Positions 21,506 to 31,528 of a stretch of 64,000 nucleotides of DNA are shown here, piece by piece. The notes under the pieces were generated by a model. That model was not told the DNA's origin. It saw only the letters and a list, made by a program, of their open reading frames with translations, and made no database searches. The stretch comes from Suillus spraguei (Eukaryota; Basidiomycota; Agaricomycetes; Boletales; Suillaceae). A program made the position numbers and the translations under genes. Position 1 is the stretch's first letter, and the number at the start of each line of letters is the position of its first letter. The stretch lies in the NCBI GenBank assembly GCA_016800925.1, contig JABCPU010000249.1, positions 1 to 64,000 of the forward strand, in the 5' to 3' direction.

Positions 21506-23062
21506 GTCTGTGCGAGAGTATCTTGCACATGCGGCCTTCAAACAGGACAGCGAGGCTAGCGGAAGTGATTCTATTAGTGGATATGAGGGTGAAAGCCATC
21601 TTAGGTGTGTATAATGTGTTTTTCAATGTGACACTGGTCTTTTTCTGACCCAAAGGTAGCTCAATCTTCATGTCGCCTTGTCCTATGGCACTGAGGGTGG
21701 CACCATCTGCTGTATGCACATCTTGGGGTGCTATTTTCACAAAGTTCGTTAACTTTGCTTGATCCGGGCAGAAATGGGATGTCGCTCCCAAGTCTACAAT
21801 GGCACCTCGCCTCTCCACTAGTACGTTTAAGTCCCTCGCCACACTGGCTAAGTCTGACGTTACAAAGGCATATTGATCTGCAGGTTCAGAGGATTCGGCT
21901 GCTGAGTTTGCGGCCTGCTTGGGAGGTCTCTCTCCTCTCTTTGCTGTTTATTTGGCCCTTGACCCTCCTTTCCTCCTCCTGGTCTCCAGCAGTCGGTCTT
22001 ATAGTGGCCCTTGCGGTCGCAATTAAAGCAGGTAATGTCCGGGTTACTTTTACTGGAGGTAGCTGACACTCTTCCCTTGCCTTTTGCCTCTCTGGCATTC
22101 AGGGCACTATTTCCTGCCTTCCAGCCAGGACGTCGGTTGCTCAGCTGCCAATGCTCGTACTCTTCGCTTATCAGGCTGATGAGCTCATGCGCGGTAAGTG
22201 CATCAGGAAATTCACACATTCCTTGACGAACTTAAGTTACTTATCTCAAACTTGTTTGCTCTCTCTCACATCATTCACCTGGCATATCTTATATTTTCGA
22301 GTGCGAAATACAATAAAACATGTATATTAATATATCTCAACATTTTTTTTCTCAATACATTCACGTTGAAATTTTGGACAAGTAGATTCAATTTCACCAA
22401 GGCAGTTAAGTGTAAATAAGTCCGCATAAGGGCATGTCAAGGAATGTGTGAATTTCCTGATGTGGCGTATTCATTATTTTGGCAGTAGCAGTGATGGACG
22501 ATAGCAGGGGCCTGTATGACTCTGGCAGGGACCCTAGCACCATCGTGTGAAAGTGCACGTCCTTTATATTGACACCCATGCCTGCAAGACACTCACGGAG
22601 CCTCAACAACTCAGCAAAGTGGGCCTTTACATCGCCTCCCTCCTCACATCTCGTCTCATGCATACGACGGCGCAAGTCTATCTGGACCATTTGTGTTTTG
22701 CCTTCATGGATCTGGCAGATCTCTGCCCAGATCTCATGGGCGCCTTCCAGGCTTTGGACACGCAGTAAAAGCTGATCAGAGATCATGCTGAATATCTGCT
22801 GCATGACGAGTGAGTTCTTTTGTTGATACTCCTCGATTTTGTTTTTGAGTTCCTCTATCTCTGTAGCACTGGCCTGGCTCCCATCTTCCTTCTTGAAGAC
22901 TTTCATCTTATGGTCAAGTTTGTACATGACAGGCTTCTTAGCTCTTCCAGTGGCATATCACATCAAACCTCAGGCACTTATAGCCATCAGTGTCCTCTGC
23001 TTGTAAGTGATCCAATTTGAACCATCTTCAGCTAACTTCAGGATGTTAAACAGGGAAGACAT
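21506..23062 (-). pseudogene. Ty1/copia gag-protease remnant
   Basis: Reading on minus, gag starts with ATG at 23062 (MSSLFNILKLAEDGSNWITY), immediately 5' of a typical copia gag body with a long coiled segment (about 22927-22480). A zinc knuckle CFNCDRKGHYKTDC lies near 22030-21990. Next comes the protease motif DLGATSHFCPD near 21785, where DSGA-type active sites are usual and the Ser is replaced by Leu. The start of the gag-pre-integrase region follows. Integrase, reverse transcriptase and RNase H are absent because LTR4 abuts at 21505. A stop and frame change occur about 30 codons into gag, and a foldback insertion splits gag. The element is dead. Confidence 0.85.
22201..22462. mobile_element. 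262-bp insertion with perfect 27-bp inverted ends
   Basis: The left end 22201-22227 starts CATCAGGAAATTCACACATT. It is an exact reverse complement of 22436-22462. The AT-rich interior lacks a gene. It breaks the copia gag reading between the coiled region and the HELISLISEEYEHW segment. No clear TSD is seen. Confidence 0.65.
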
Positions 23063-23078
23063 AGTGCCGGGGAGTGTA

Positions 23079-23444
23079 CTGTAGAGCTACGATCATAACT
23101 TCGCATCCTTTCGGGTGTGACCATGTCACCCTTGACTTCGCAGCTTCGTAGGCTCTTGTGACATGTGACCTATCTAAGTTAGCTTCGTCCTCAACTGATT
23201 CTATCCTATATTTTGTGAACTTCGACAACTTTTTGACAAGCAAGTCATGGAGGCTCATTATATGCAATAGGCTGCAGAGAACTGTGTTGAAAAGAGAAAC
23301 AGCAATTTTATGTTTTTTTTTTCTATTTTACCATATGTCACAAAATAGCTTCGTGACCCCAAATTTGGTGTGACTGTCACTTCAAATAGCTTCTATTCGC
23401 CAGGGGGTGGGACGTGTGACGAAGTTGTGGTCGTAACTCTACAG
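23079..23444. mobile_element. MITE, 366 bp, TA target duplication
   Basis: The ends are CTGTAGAGCTACGATCATAA and its diverged inverse, giving a TIR of about 25 bp. The element is flanked by TA at 23077-23078 and 23445-23446, as for Tc1/mariner-type non-autonomous elements. It lies in the copia leader between the primer-binding site and gag. No protein is encoded. Confidence 0.8.
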
Positions 23445-23462
23445 TAGTATCCATGGTTGAGT

Positions 23463-23476
23463 CAGGGTTCATAACC
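23463..23476 (-). other. Probable copia primer-binding site
   Basis: On minus the sequence is GGTTATGAACCCTG. It resembles the complement of an initiator tRNA-Met anticodon arm, the half-tRNA primer used by some copia elements. It lies 5' of gag in the element's sense, as expected. The corresponding LTR would lie at higher coordinates and is not clearly recognised. Confidence 0.45.
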
Positions 23477-23738
23477 TCTGGGATTATGAGACGATAAGGT
23501 GGGGAGCGGACGCGCTAGATAACAGGTAAATCTCAGTCTCTTGAAAAGAACTCATATTGACGGTTAAAGTACCTAGATAACAGGTAACTAAAACGCTCGT
23601 TAGCCAGGGCAAAAACGGCAACTGGTGACTAGGTACTTACATCTCAGTCTCTTGAAAAGAACTGAGATGTTTTTGCGCTTGAGCGCCTACTATAAGGTGA
23701 GTGGAATAGCAACAATAATAAATTAATCAAACGGCATA
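23477..23738. other. Spacer with duplicated segment and hairpin
   Basis: ATCTCAGTCTCTTGAAAAGA occurs at about 23531 and 23641. At 23640-23669 it forms a strong hairpin with arms CATCTCAGT and ACTGAGATG. CTAGATAACAGGTAA is also duplicated (23515, 23571). It could be the remains of the copia 5' LTR. Confidence 0.45.
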
Positions 23739-24071
23739 TTGCACAGTGTAACGACGTCGTCACGCTGGCACACGCTATTGGCCATTCTGGCCTTGCGCTC
23801 AGACCACTCTTCTTATCTCTTCTCACTCGTACCTATCTCGGATCCTTCGGTCTCTTTCCTCTCGGATCCTTCGGATTCCAACATCTACCATGTCATAGTG
23901 TTTTTGTGGCTCCTCCCGTTCACGGCGTCATGCTGTGCGATTGCGTGTACAGCATTCGTCCACCGCATTGCTCTGGAAACCCTTGAACTCATAGCAGCCA
24001 CTACAAACTTTGAGGACACCATTAACTTACTCTTCCAACAAGACGTTGTTGAAGACGCTGATGATACTTAG
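23739..24071 (+). pseudogene. Possible N-terminal fragment of a PIF/Harbinger-type ORF
   Basis: A 110-codon frame has a hydrophobic segment in its middle. Its tail, around LELIAATTNFEDTINLLFQQ, has the character of the N-terminal region of basidiomycete Harbinger transposases such as the one at 50103. It is followed by an A/T homopolymer tract at 24128-24170. There is no catalytic region, so function is not assignable. Confidence 0.25.
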
Positions 24072-24945
24072 ATATTGCTATAAGCGTTTTATGTAAGGTT
24101 CGACGGTGTCAGTTGTAATATAATAGACTCGCTTTTTTTTAAAAAAAAAAAAAAAGAAAAAAAGAAACTGGACTGGGATAATGTTTTGAAGTTGGATCGG
24201 ATTGTAATTCTTTCTGTTCTCGTCGAGAGACTCAGCAATATCCACGTAGTGATCAAGTATTTCGGCTGTTAGCTGGAGCTCGATGAAATGTTCAGGAGGC
24301 AACAACCTACGCAGGACTTTGAGTTATTCCTTCCTCGCGAGCGCTTTCAGGTCAATAACCTGATCATTAGCATGCGAGACCAAGGAATTATGAAAGTTAA
24401 GCATGTCACCCATTTAGTTAATCTTGTGCATAAGGTTAGGAAGATGAGGGCATGTCGGTGAGACCGACGAATTTAACCAGTCGCCCATGGCCGGCCCTCG
24501 AGTTGCTTAGCAACTTGAAAGAGAAGCAGGATTCGGGGGCTTTTTACGGCCGCACCGTATCTAAAGAAGACTCCACGCTGTAAACTCGCACAAGACCTCG
24601 AGAGTCCTAGTCAGACTGCGGTTGCGTCGAGCCGCACATTACTAACTGAAACAAAGAAACGGTAATGTACTTCAGGTATTTAGGCCTCTGCTGACAACTT
24701 CAAAGTGGCGCTTGATGTGATGATCAATTGATCGCACATTGCACACGAAAAAAATCAGTTAACCTCAAATCCAATCATTTGAGAAGCTGGTAAGAACATG
24801 ACCGTGGTCTAACATAGCGAGAGCTTCTGCAAGAGAACAGGTGTTCTTGCTTTGTCTCTTCGAGCTTCTACAGGCAAGGAAGGGCTTGACGACGTTACAT
24901 TCGTATTGTCAAGTGAACTATCTTGTTCCGTTTGATTAACAATCG
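24072..24945. other. Intergenic, left border of the gene island
   Basis: A T/A homopolymer run lies at 24128-24170. No gene, RNA gene or repeat copy is recognised. It forms the 3' flank of MSH4. Confidence 0.5.
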
Positions 24946-27900
24946 TCAAAGGGTGTCTTTCAGAGTCCTCATGAAGTCCCTCTGCAGTCGTGCCAGATAT
25001 GCGACCAGTTCCCCCTCAGGAAGCGAAGAGTGATCTAACGCTTGGTTCAACTGCGCATGAAGCTGAGGAGATATCAAATATTCAAGACTAGTAATGTTCA
25101 GGGAGCTAATTGACAATACCTTCAAAAGTGCACGCCTACGAATCGTCAAGACGTTTATGCGGCTCTCCTCCTCGCAACGCAGATTTCTTTCAGTAATGAT
25201 CTCAGATACTTGTCTCGCTTCAATGAGCACGTCGTCGGGGAGGTCAGCTAATTTGGCTAGTTCCAGTCCTGACCGGAACTGGTCTGGATGCCTGCTCTGT
25301 CTGTCTGTTGTTTATGACTCACCATAGTGACCTGAGTTCTCTGGAACTCCATCAAGGATCCTATGATTACATCATTAGCTGAGCATAGCGTATTATAATG
25401 ATATGAAGTTGACTTGTATTGAAATGTCAGACCGAAGTTAGAGGCCGATGGACGTGAACGCTGGACGACAATCTGTAAAGGAGTTGCAGTCGAGAGGGAT
25501 ATGAAAGCACCTGGACAGATAGATGCAAACTGGACAAGTTCATCATGTATTATTGGTCAAAAGAGTAACGGCCACTCACTTCACCACAGCAGGCTGTCGA
25601 GAAAGAGTAGTCGATAGCTCGTGAAAATGGCTGGCAGTTGGGTTAACGCGCGAGGCAACCTCATGGTCGCGTGCTCACGTAGCGAAGAGGACAAAACACT
25701 GAGGTTCCCGTAAGAGTAAAAACGAGGCACGAGAAACTGTGCTTACTTTCAATCTGATGAGTTCCTCAGCAATAGCATGTGCTATACCAAGACCCTCAAT
25801 AGGAGATGTCCCTCGACCTAATTCGTCAATGAGTACCAGTGTTCTTGGGGTCGCGATGCCTAGGAGGAGTTCAGTACGAGTGACAGACTCATCTATACAT
25901 AAAGACCTAGGATCATAGCGGTGGATGTCATTTCATTTGCAAACGTGCTGAGGCTCTTCTCTATGTCGTCGTCATTGGAGAGCCGAGTAAGTAAGGCGTC
26001 ATGCAGGCTTGAGAGAATAAGTGCACCAATATTTGATAAGTCAACACTTATGACTCACCGAAAGCTTGCATACTCAGCAGGCACAAAACAACCGACCATT
26101 GCCATCACAGTGAGAAGGCCCATTTGACGCAGATATGTGCTTTTCCCTTGTGGAAACGCTGAGAAGGATCAGTGGGACATTGTTGACACACATCGTACCT
26201 GACATGCTGTTGAAGGGTATGGGTGTCTGTATATACAGACAATGAATCATTTGTAAAACGCACTTTGGCCCCTGAACAATGTGAAAATGAGCAGCGTCGC
26301 TGCAATACATGTCGTTTGAAATGACCATTCCGGCAGACTGAACAATTTCAAGGACAGGATGACGACCACTCTTGATCGCCAAGGTGTCAGTAAACTCGGG
26401 ACGCACTGAGGAAAAAGTCTGTTGATGTTCTTTAAAAGGAGTTTGCACCCCGTACCGTAGCCTCTCACTAATGAAGATTTCATTAGACTGAGACAAGTAT
26501 AGTGATTAGAATGACGGACTGATGGAGACATGAGCGAAAGACCACAATAAATCAATGGTTGCAACCTGAACTGGCGTTGAGAAACCTGAGCTTTGAATGA
26601 GAATGTCATTACCGCTTCCGAAGCAGAATAGAGCACCCCCGAAAACGCTATAATCTGCCCTACGACGTCCCGGATAATCCTTTGTATGTTATTAATCTCA
26701 GATGACGATGTAGTCGCAATGAAAACATACTTGTCGCTTAAAACCAGCGTCTCCTCTAACGAGTCTTTCATTCGAGCGTTCATTTTTTTCTATCATCCGA
26801 TATTGGACCATGTATTATCCATTCAGTTGAGTCTTACCAGATCAATGCTTGAGAACATCCAACGAGCCCGTTGCGCAGACACGTTAATGAATCCCTTCGG
26901 TAGCTCATCCTCAAGTTCATCCTTCTTGAGAGCGAACACGAAGCCACTTTCTTGGTAAACGAGAGTAAGGGGCAGGGAATGTCGTTCACTCAGAGCGTCA
27001 TTGAGCTGATATATATCTGCGACATTCTCTTTGAAAGTTTCGCGAGCAACATCCAAGAGACGGTTGCGATTTGCCTGCGACAATGAACTAACTAGTAGAC
27101 AGCGAATGGTTATCAACGTACCTTAACTGCGTATACTCGTGCGTTAATCGCACCGATTCCTCCCTAGCAAGAGGCTGTTCAGATAGCGTCAACAATAGCA
27201 TACTCCAACTACCTTAACTGTCCCTGCGTCGTCATTGAAGTTTTCCGCAATGAGCTCTTCGATCTTAGTCAACCGTTCGTCAGACAGTATCTATATTCAC
27301 GTCGCAGTATGAAAACTGCAGATTCGAAACAGAAGCGCAGGTCTCACGTCACGTATTATCAGCAGTAGCTGAGACTTGCATCCATTCAAAGCGCTCTGCA
27401 AAAATGGAAGGCTTCGGATAGCAGTGCGCAAGCTGAGTATTTGTGATACGCGGGAAAAGGCTCCTTTTGCTGTTGTTGTTGGCCGTACTTCAGAAAATCC
27501 AAGCTATTGGCTAGGAGTTAGGTTCAAGTCCATGTCACGAGGTAGGACTCACTGATGAGATGAGCTTATCGAAGTCCATCTTGTTCAAGACTTTTAAGGC
27601 ATCTTTAATCTCAGTAAATCTATCTTCGCTGTGAATCAGCTCTATGGTAATGCAGAGGTCAGTACTTGAAGCAGAGGTATGCTATATCAGACCTTCCACA
27701 GCGTCTAGGCGGGCATCCAAGGCGCTTTGGGCTATAGGCGGGGTATGTGGAATCAATTTATTGGCCTACAACGCAAATACTTGCCTGTTAGGGGTGCCAG
27801 TATATTCGTTCGCAAGAGTCGTGTGGCCATTGCGGTGTAGGTATGGTTAAGCACCCTAAAGCATGTCATACCACGACCAATCGAATAAAGGATGCTAGAT

Positions 27901-28949
27901 ACCCAAAGAGAGAATGCGTGGATTTCTTGCGGGTCTGGTTGTTGATTAGCTCCAGGTTTCTAACAGTTTCGGGGTCTATCATCATCGTCCCCTCGACAGG
28001 GATATAACGTATACGAAGAGAACACGCAGAAAATCGGGTGTTGAGGCGAGTTTCTACAAATTTGAAAAGAGCACATGCGGCAGAGAGCGTATAGTACCTG
28101 TACGCTAGCAATTAGCAAAGTAGATGCAGATATATATGCATATCATGACTTGTCTGTCACGGAGACTAGTGTGGCCGCACGCTCGTCGTCTTCAGCACAG
28201 AACTGAGCAATAAACTGATAGCCTAGATTATAGCTAAGCGCATATATGCGGGTGAAATTTGTTATCGGCTGACCAGCGCTATCATTCCAGTATTTCCTTG
28301 GCACAGATTCGATGGGGACTTGAGGAAACTCCTCCCTAATGAATTGCACAGATAGCGATGTCGATGAAGCTCCTCGTGTAGCAGACACAGAAGGAGTAAG
28401 GCTTGCGTTTGCAGAGGATAGGAACGTATCTGGAACTAGGATCATGCATGGCGTATGCACATGCATTTGGTGTAAAGTCTTTACATACGTAGAACAGTCC
28501 GAGAGCTAATTTTCATGTGTGAGTTGCTGTGAATTGGTATGAGACGAGCCCTTACTTGAATGAGCATGACTCTACCCGTTTCTTTGTCGAGAGCGGCCAT
28601 ACCCACTTCGTGCGCAATGCCTCGACTTTCGATGAGGGCAATGACAAAGCTGGCATCGTGCATGGTAGAAGCGGCGGTCTGAGGACGCGCCGTCCCAGGG
28701 CGTGACTGTGCAGTCCATGGTCGCCGGGATGCACTTGTCTGACGTGTATAAGGACGCGACTGCCCAGATTCAGGGCGTGTTGATGACAGTTCGTTGACTG
28801 ACCAAGGACATATAGTGCTCATGGGTGGTTGCTTGTGAAATTAACAAGCTTACTAGGGGTCTAGATTCGAAAGGCAGTCGGCGCTTCCCGGTCGAGTCGT
28901 TACTGGTCACTCTACGAGTCTTTCTTGTCATAAACATGTCAAAATCCAT
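24946..28949 (-). CDS. MSH4: MutS homologue 4, meiotic crossover protein
   Basis: MSH4 with MSH5 forms a clamp that stabilises meiotic recombination intermediates and promotes crossovers; it does not repair mismatches. In order on minus I see an Arg/Pro/Ser-rich N-terminus, the MSH4-type opening [20 protein letters not shown], the core domains (MutS II/III), the P-loop GPNMSGKST, a Walker B region [13 protein letters not shown], the ATPase signature FATHFHEL, and a helical C-terminus ending KDTL at 24946. The mismatch-recognition domain is absent, as in MSH4. Numerous introns of about 50 bp occur, and the P-loop is spread over three exons. I choose the ATG at 28949, giving [13 protein letters not shown] joined by an intron near 28850; an internal ATG at 28822 is the alternative. 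It is divergent from PUT1. Exact exon borders of the middle domains are not all resolved. Confidence 0.92.
26199..26206 (-). other. MSH4: 8-nt microexon in the MSH4 P-loop
   Basis: The minus-strand exon CATGTCAG is bounded by a 57-nt intron upstream (GTGCGT...CAACAG) and a 52-nt intron downstream (GTACGA...CCACAAG). Only this splicing restores GPN-MSG-KST in frame with both sides. Confidence 0.75.
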
Positions 28950-29144
28950 GTTCTTTGACCCTATCAATAGCAGGCGAAGGTGATAACTTTGGTGGTATGC
29001 CGCATCAGGTGATTAGCGTTCCTCGCGTTCCTGCAATGCCCCGGTATCCGTACCCGTACGTGTGTTAATCGGACGGAGCTAGCCTCAAACTCCGTCCTCG
29101 GCTCAACCTCTAGGCTCAAGTACGTCTCTTATTCATCTACAACC
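28950..29144. promoter_or_regulatory. Shared divergent promoter, MSH4 / PUT1
   Basis: The 195 bp lie between the start codons of two divergent genes. The PUT1-proximal half is rich in CT (CTCGGCTCAACCTCTAGGCT), typical of fungal core promoters. No specific operator is identified. Confidence 0.5.
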
Positions 29145-31324
29145 ATGAGTGTGATCACTCGTCGTGGTGTGCTGCGTTTCTTTGTTCATGCTCGAGCTTT
29201 TTCCACTGCTCCACCCCCACGTTTCAGACGACTGGGACGCGTGCTAGTGCTTTCCAGTGCATTGACTACCTCCGTGCTGGGCTACACATTCTATAACGAT
29301 GCTTCAAATATCGAACCGGCGCCTTTTGACACACGCACATTGTCGGATTTGGTGCGTGCGTATATCGTGTACGGGACATGCAGTATCGCTCCCCTCGTTG
29401 ATGTGGCACCGACAATATTGGACTTCTTGTTCGGTATCCCTGGAGTGAGTAAGATAGTCGAGAGTTTTGTGCGAGCCACTTTCTTCCATCAGGTATATGT
29501 CATCTATTCTTCGTCATTAATTTGAAGCCATAACCAGGTCGGCAGTTTGTCGGTGCAGACACGGCCGATGGTGTACTACCACTGCTCACGTCTCTCCGTA
29601 CAGAAAACAAAGGTGCTATCTTTGCTTATACCGTTGAAGTCGAGGAAGAGGGGGCAGCAGGTCAGACGAACGTGGAAAGGCGGCCCGCACACAAGCATTT
29701 CGTAGAGGAGATTATAAGGAGTATCAACGCCTCTGCCGATTTCGAGGACGGAATGGATGAATCTCAGAATGGACACACAGGGAGGCGGACTTGGGTTGCT
29801 GTGAAACTTGTGAGTTGTCAGTATTACGTTAGGAGGAGTACAAAATTCATGGTCGTCCAGAGTGCCATGCTTCCAAATGCCCAATCTTTGATCAACCTGT
29901 CAACACACCTCACAAATACTCGAGCATCGCTGGAACCGCCGGTACTCTTTCCAGGGACTCCTTCACCATCTGATCTTTCTATCTTGCATACCTCTACATC
30001 AACAGGAGCTCTAACAGAATCTGACATCCATGACCTGAAAGAGCTATACAATGGCCTTGTGCAGATTTGTACACGTGCTGAAGAACGTAGAGTAAGAGTA
30101 TTCATCGATGCAGAGTATAGGTGCGTCTCAAGTTTATCGGCTCTTTTTCAAATGTTGCACACTGAACTATCTCTCCATATTATAGTTGGTATCAACCCGC
30201 CATCGACGCATTTGGACACGCATTGATGGAACGATTCAATAAGGTCCCCTCCAATAACTTCCGACGGACATGGTGGGACATCTCCTCTTGGACATCCTCT
30301 CCATCCGTGAGAGAACCCGTTCACGACAAAGTGCGGCCTCTCGTGTATGTGACCTATCAAGCTTATCTACGACGGTCAGTACTCAGATCTAAATGAATGA
30401 TCAGACATGCTCACGCTCACATTAAAGCATGCCCGCGCACCTCACGCACTCCTGGCGCTGGCTCGTGCCAGAGGTTATGCACTTGGAGTGAAACTTGTTC
30501 GGGGAGCTTATCACCCATATGAGCTTGTTGCCCATCAGGTGGCTCGTTCAGCTAGCTCCACAGTAGGATCCTATCCATCAAATCACTCACGCTCGTTCTC
30601 CATATCTCCCGACCCTGAACCCCCTGTTCAACCCTCAAAGGATGCGACGGACCAGTGCTATGATGACTGTGCGACCCTGTTGATCGACGCGATTTCCCGA
30701 GACATCCACCGTTCCGGCCGATTCGGTGCACCAGGCATTGGTGTCTTTTTTGGTACGCATAACTGGCCCTCATGCGAGTTCATCCTGGATGAACTTGTTA
30801 AGAAGGGCCTAGGAGTTGGTGAGCGTGTTGGTGTTAATGAGGTGCAAAAAGACGTGGTGTGGATTCCGCTTGAAGTTGGGGAGAGGATCGCATTTGGGCA
30901 GCTGTATGGCACGTTTATCTTTCTCTGCTTTCTGTTCAATGTAGCATGAACTCATTGTCTGATATGCAGGGATGTCAGATGCACTGACGAATTACCTCGT
31001 CGGGCGGACGCGGTGTGAAAGGCCGTGTGTGATCAAATTTGTCCCATTCGGTGCACTGGTGCAGGCGAGTTTATTTATTTCTTATGTTATTCCCTTCCGG
31101 ACTGGCTCTTCCGCATCAATAATAAAGTCTTTCTTTTGCTGTGCTATTCTTATTTGTGGATTCGAGAATGATTCTAACCGTGGTGTCATGTCTAGGTTAT
31201 GCCCTACCTTTCACGTCGGGCGATTGAGAACAAGAGCGTCCTCGGAGCAGGGGCTGCCACAAGAGAGAGAAAGGAGGCTGCGGCTCTCATCTGGAAGAAG
31301 ATGAAAGGATTGGTTATGTCATAG
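29145..31324 (+). CDS. PUT1: Proline dehydrogenase, mitochondrial
   Basis: It catalyses FAD-dependent oxidation of proline to pyrroline-5-carboxylate, the first step of proline catabolism, at the mitochondrial inner membrane. The N-terminus MSVITRRGVLRFFVHARAFS is basic and amphipathic, like a mitochondrial presequence, and a short hydrophobic stretch follows. Conserved PRODH barrel segments are visible: RVRVFIDAEY, YALGVKLVRGAY, the late segment FFGTHNWPSCEFILDELVKK, FGQLYGMSDALTNYLV and, near the end, FVPFGALVQVMPYLSRRA with IENKSVL. The last intron removes about 31065-31197. The coding sequence is spliced, with introns such as 29492-29545. The stop is at 31322-31324. It converges with CAND1, leaving 204 bp between them. 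Confidence 0.92.
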
Positions 31325-31528
31325 ACTCATATTGGGCCCATCAAAATTATTATTGAGTGATGCAACAAAGGCCGCCAGACGCAGGATTGTACAATTTGTA
31401 AGTATTTAGTACGGAGACTCAAGTAACTCACATAACAGACTTGGAGACGTGACAAATATCCTAGTTAAAGGAACGCTTCGCGCTTTGCCTGCGAAAAAGA
31501 GCCTTCATTGCCTGCATAGTGAAATCCT
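31325..31528. other. Convergent 3' intergenic, PUT1 / CAND1
   Basis: This short spacer holds both 3' ends. No other feature is seen. Confidence 0.5.

Noticed and set aside
21033..23476. LTR4 as the 3' LTR of the copia relic
   Set aside because: There is no polypurine tract, the LTR abuts protease coding sequence, and no LTR4 sequence precedes the primer site. An independent insertion with deletion is simpler, although a deleted element cannot be fully excluded.
23455..23510. tRNA-Met gene on minus (CTCATAA loop-like sequence)
   Set aside because: No acceptor stem or T-loop TTCGA can be folded; the match is explained better by a copia primer-binding site.
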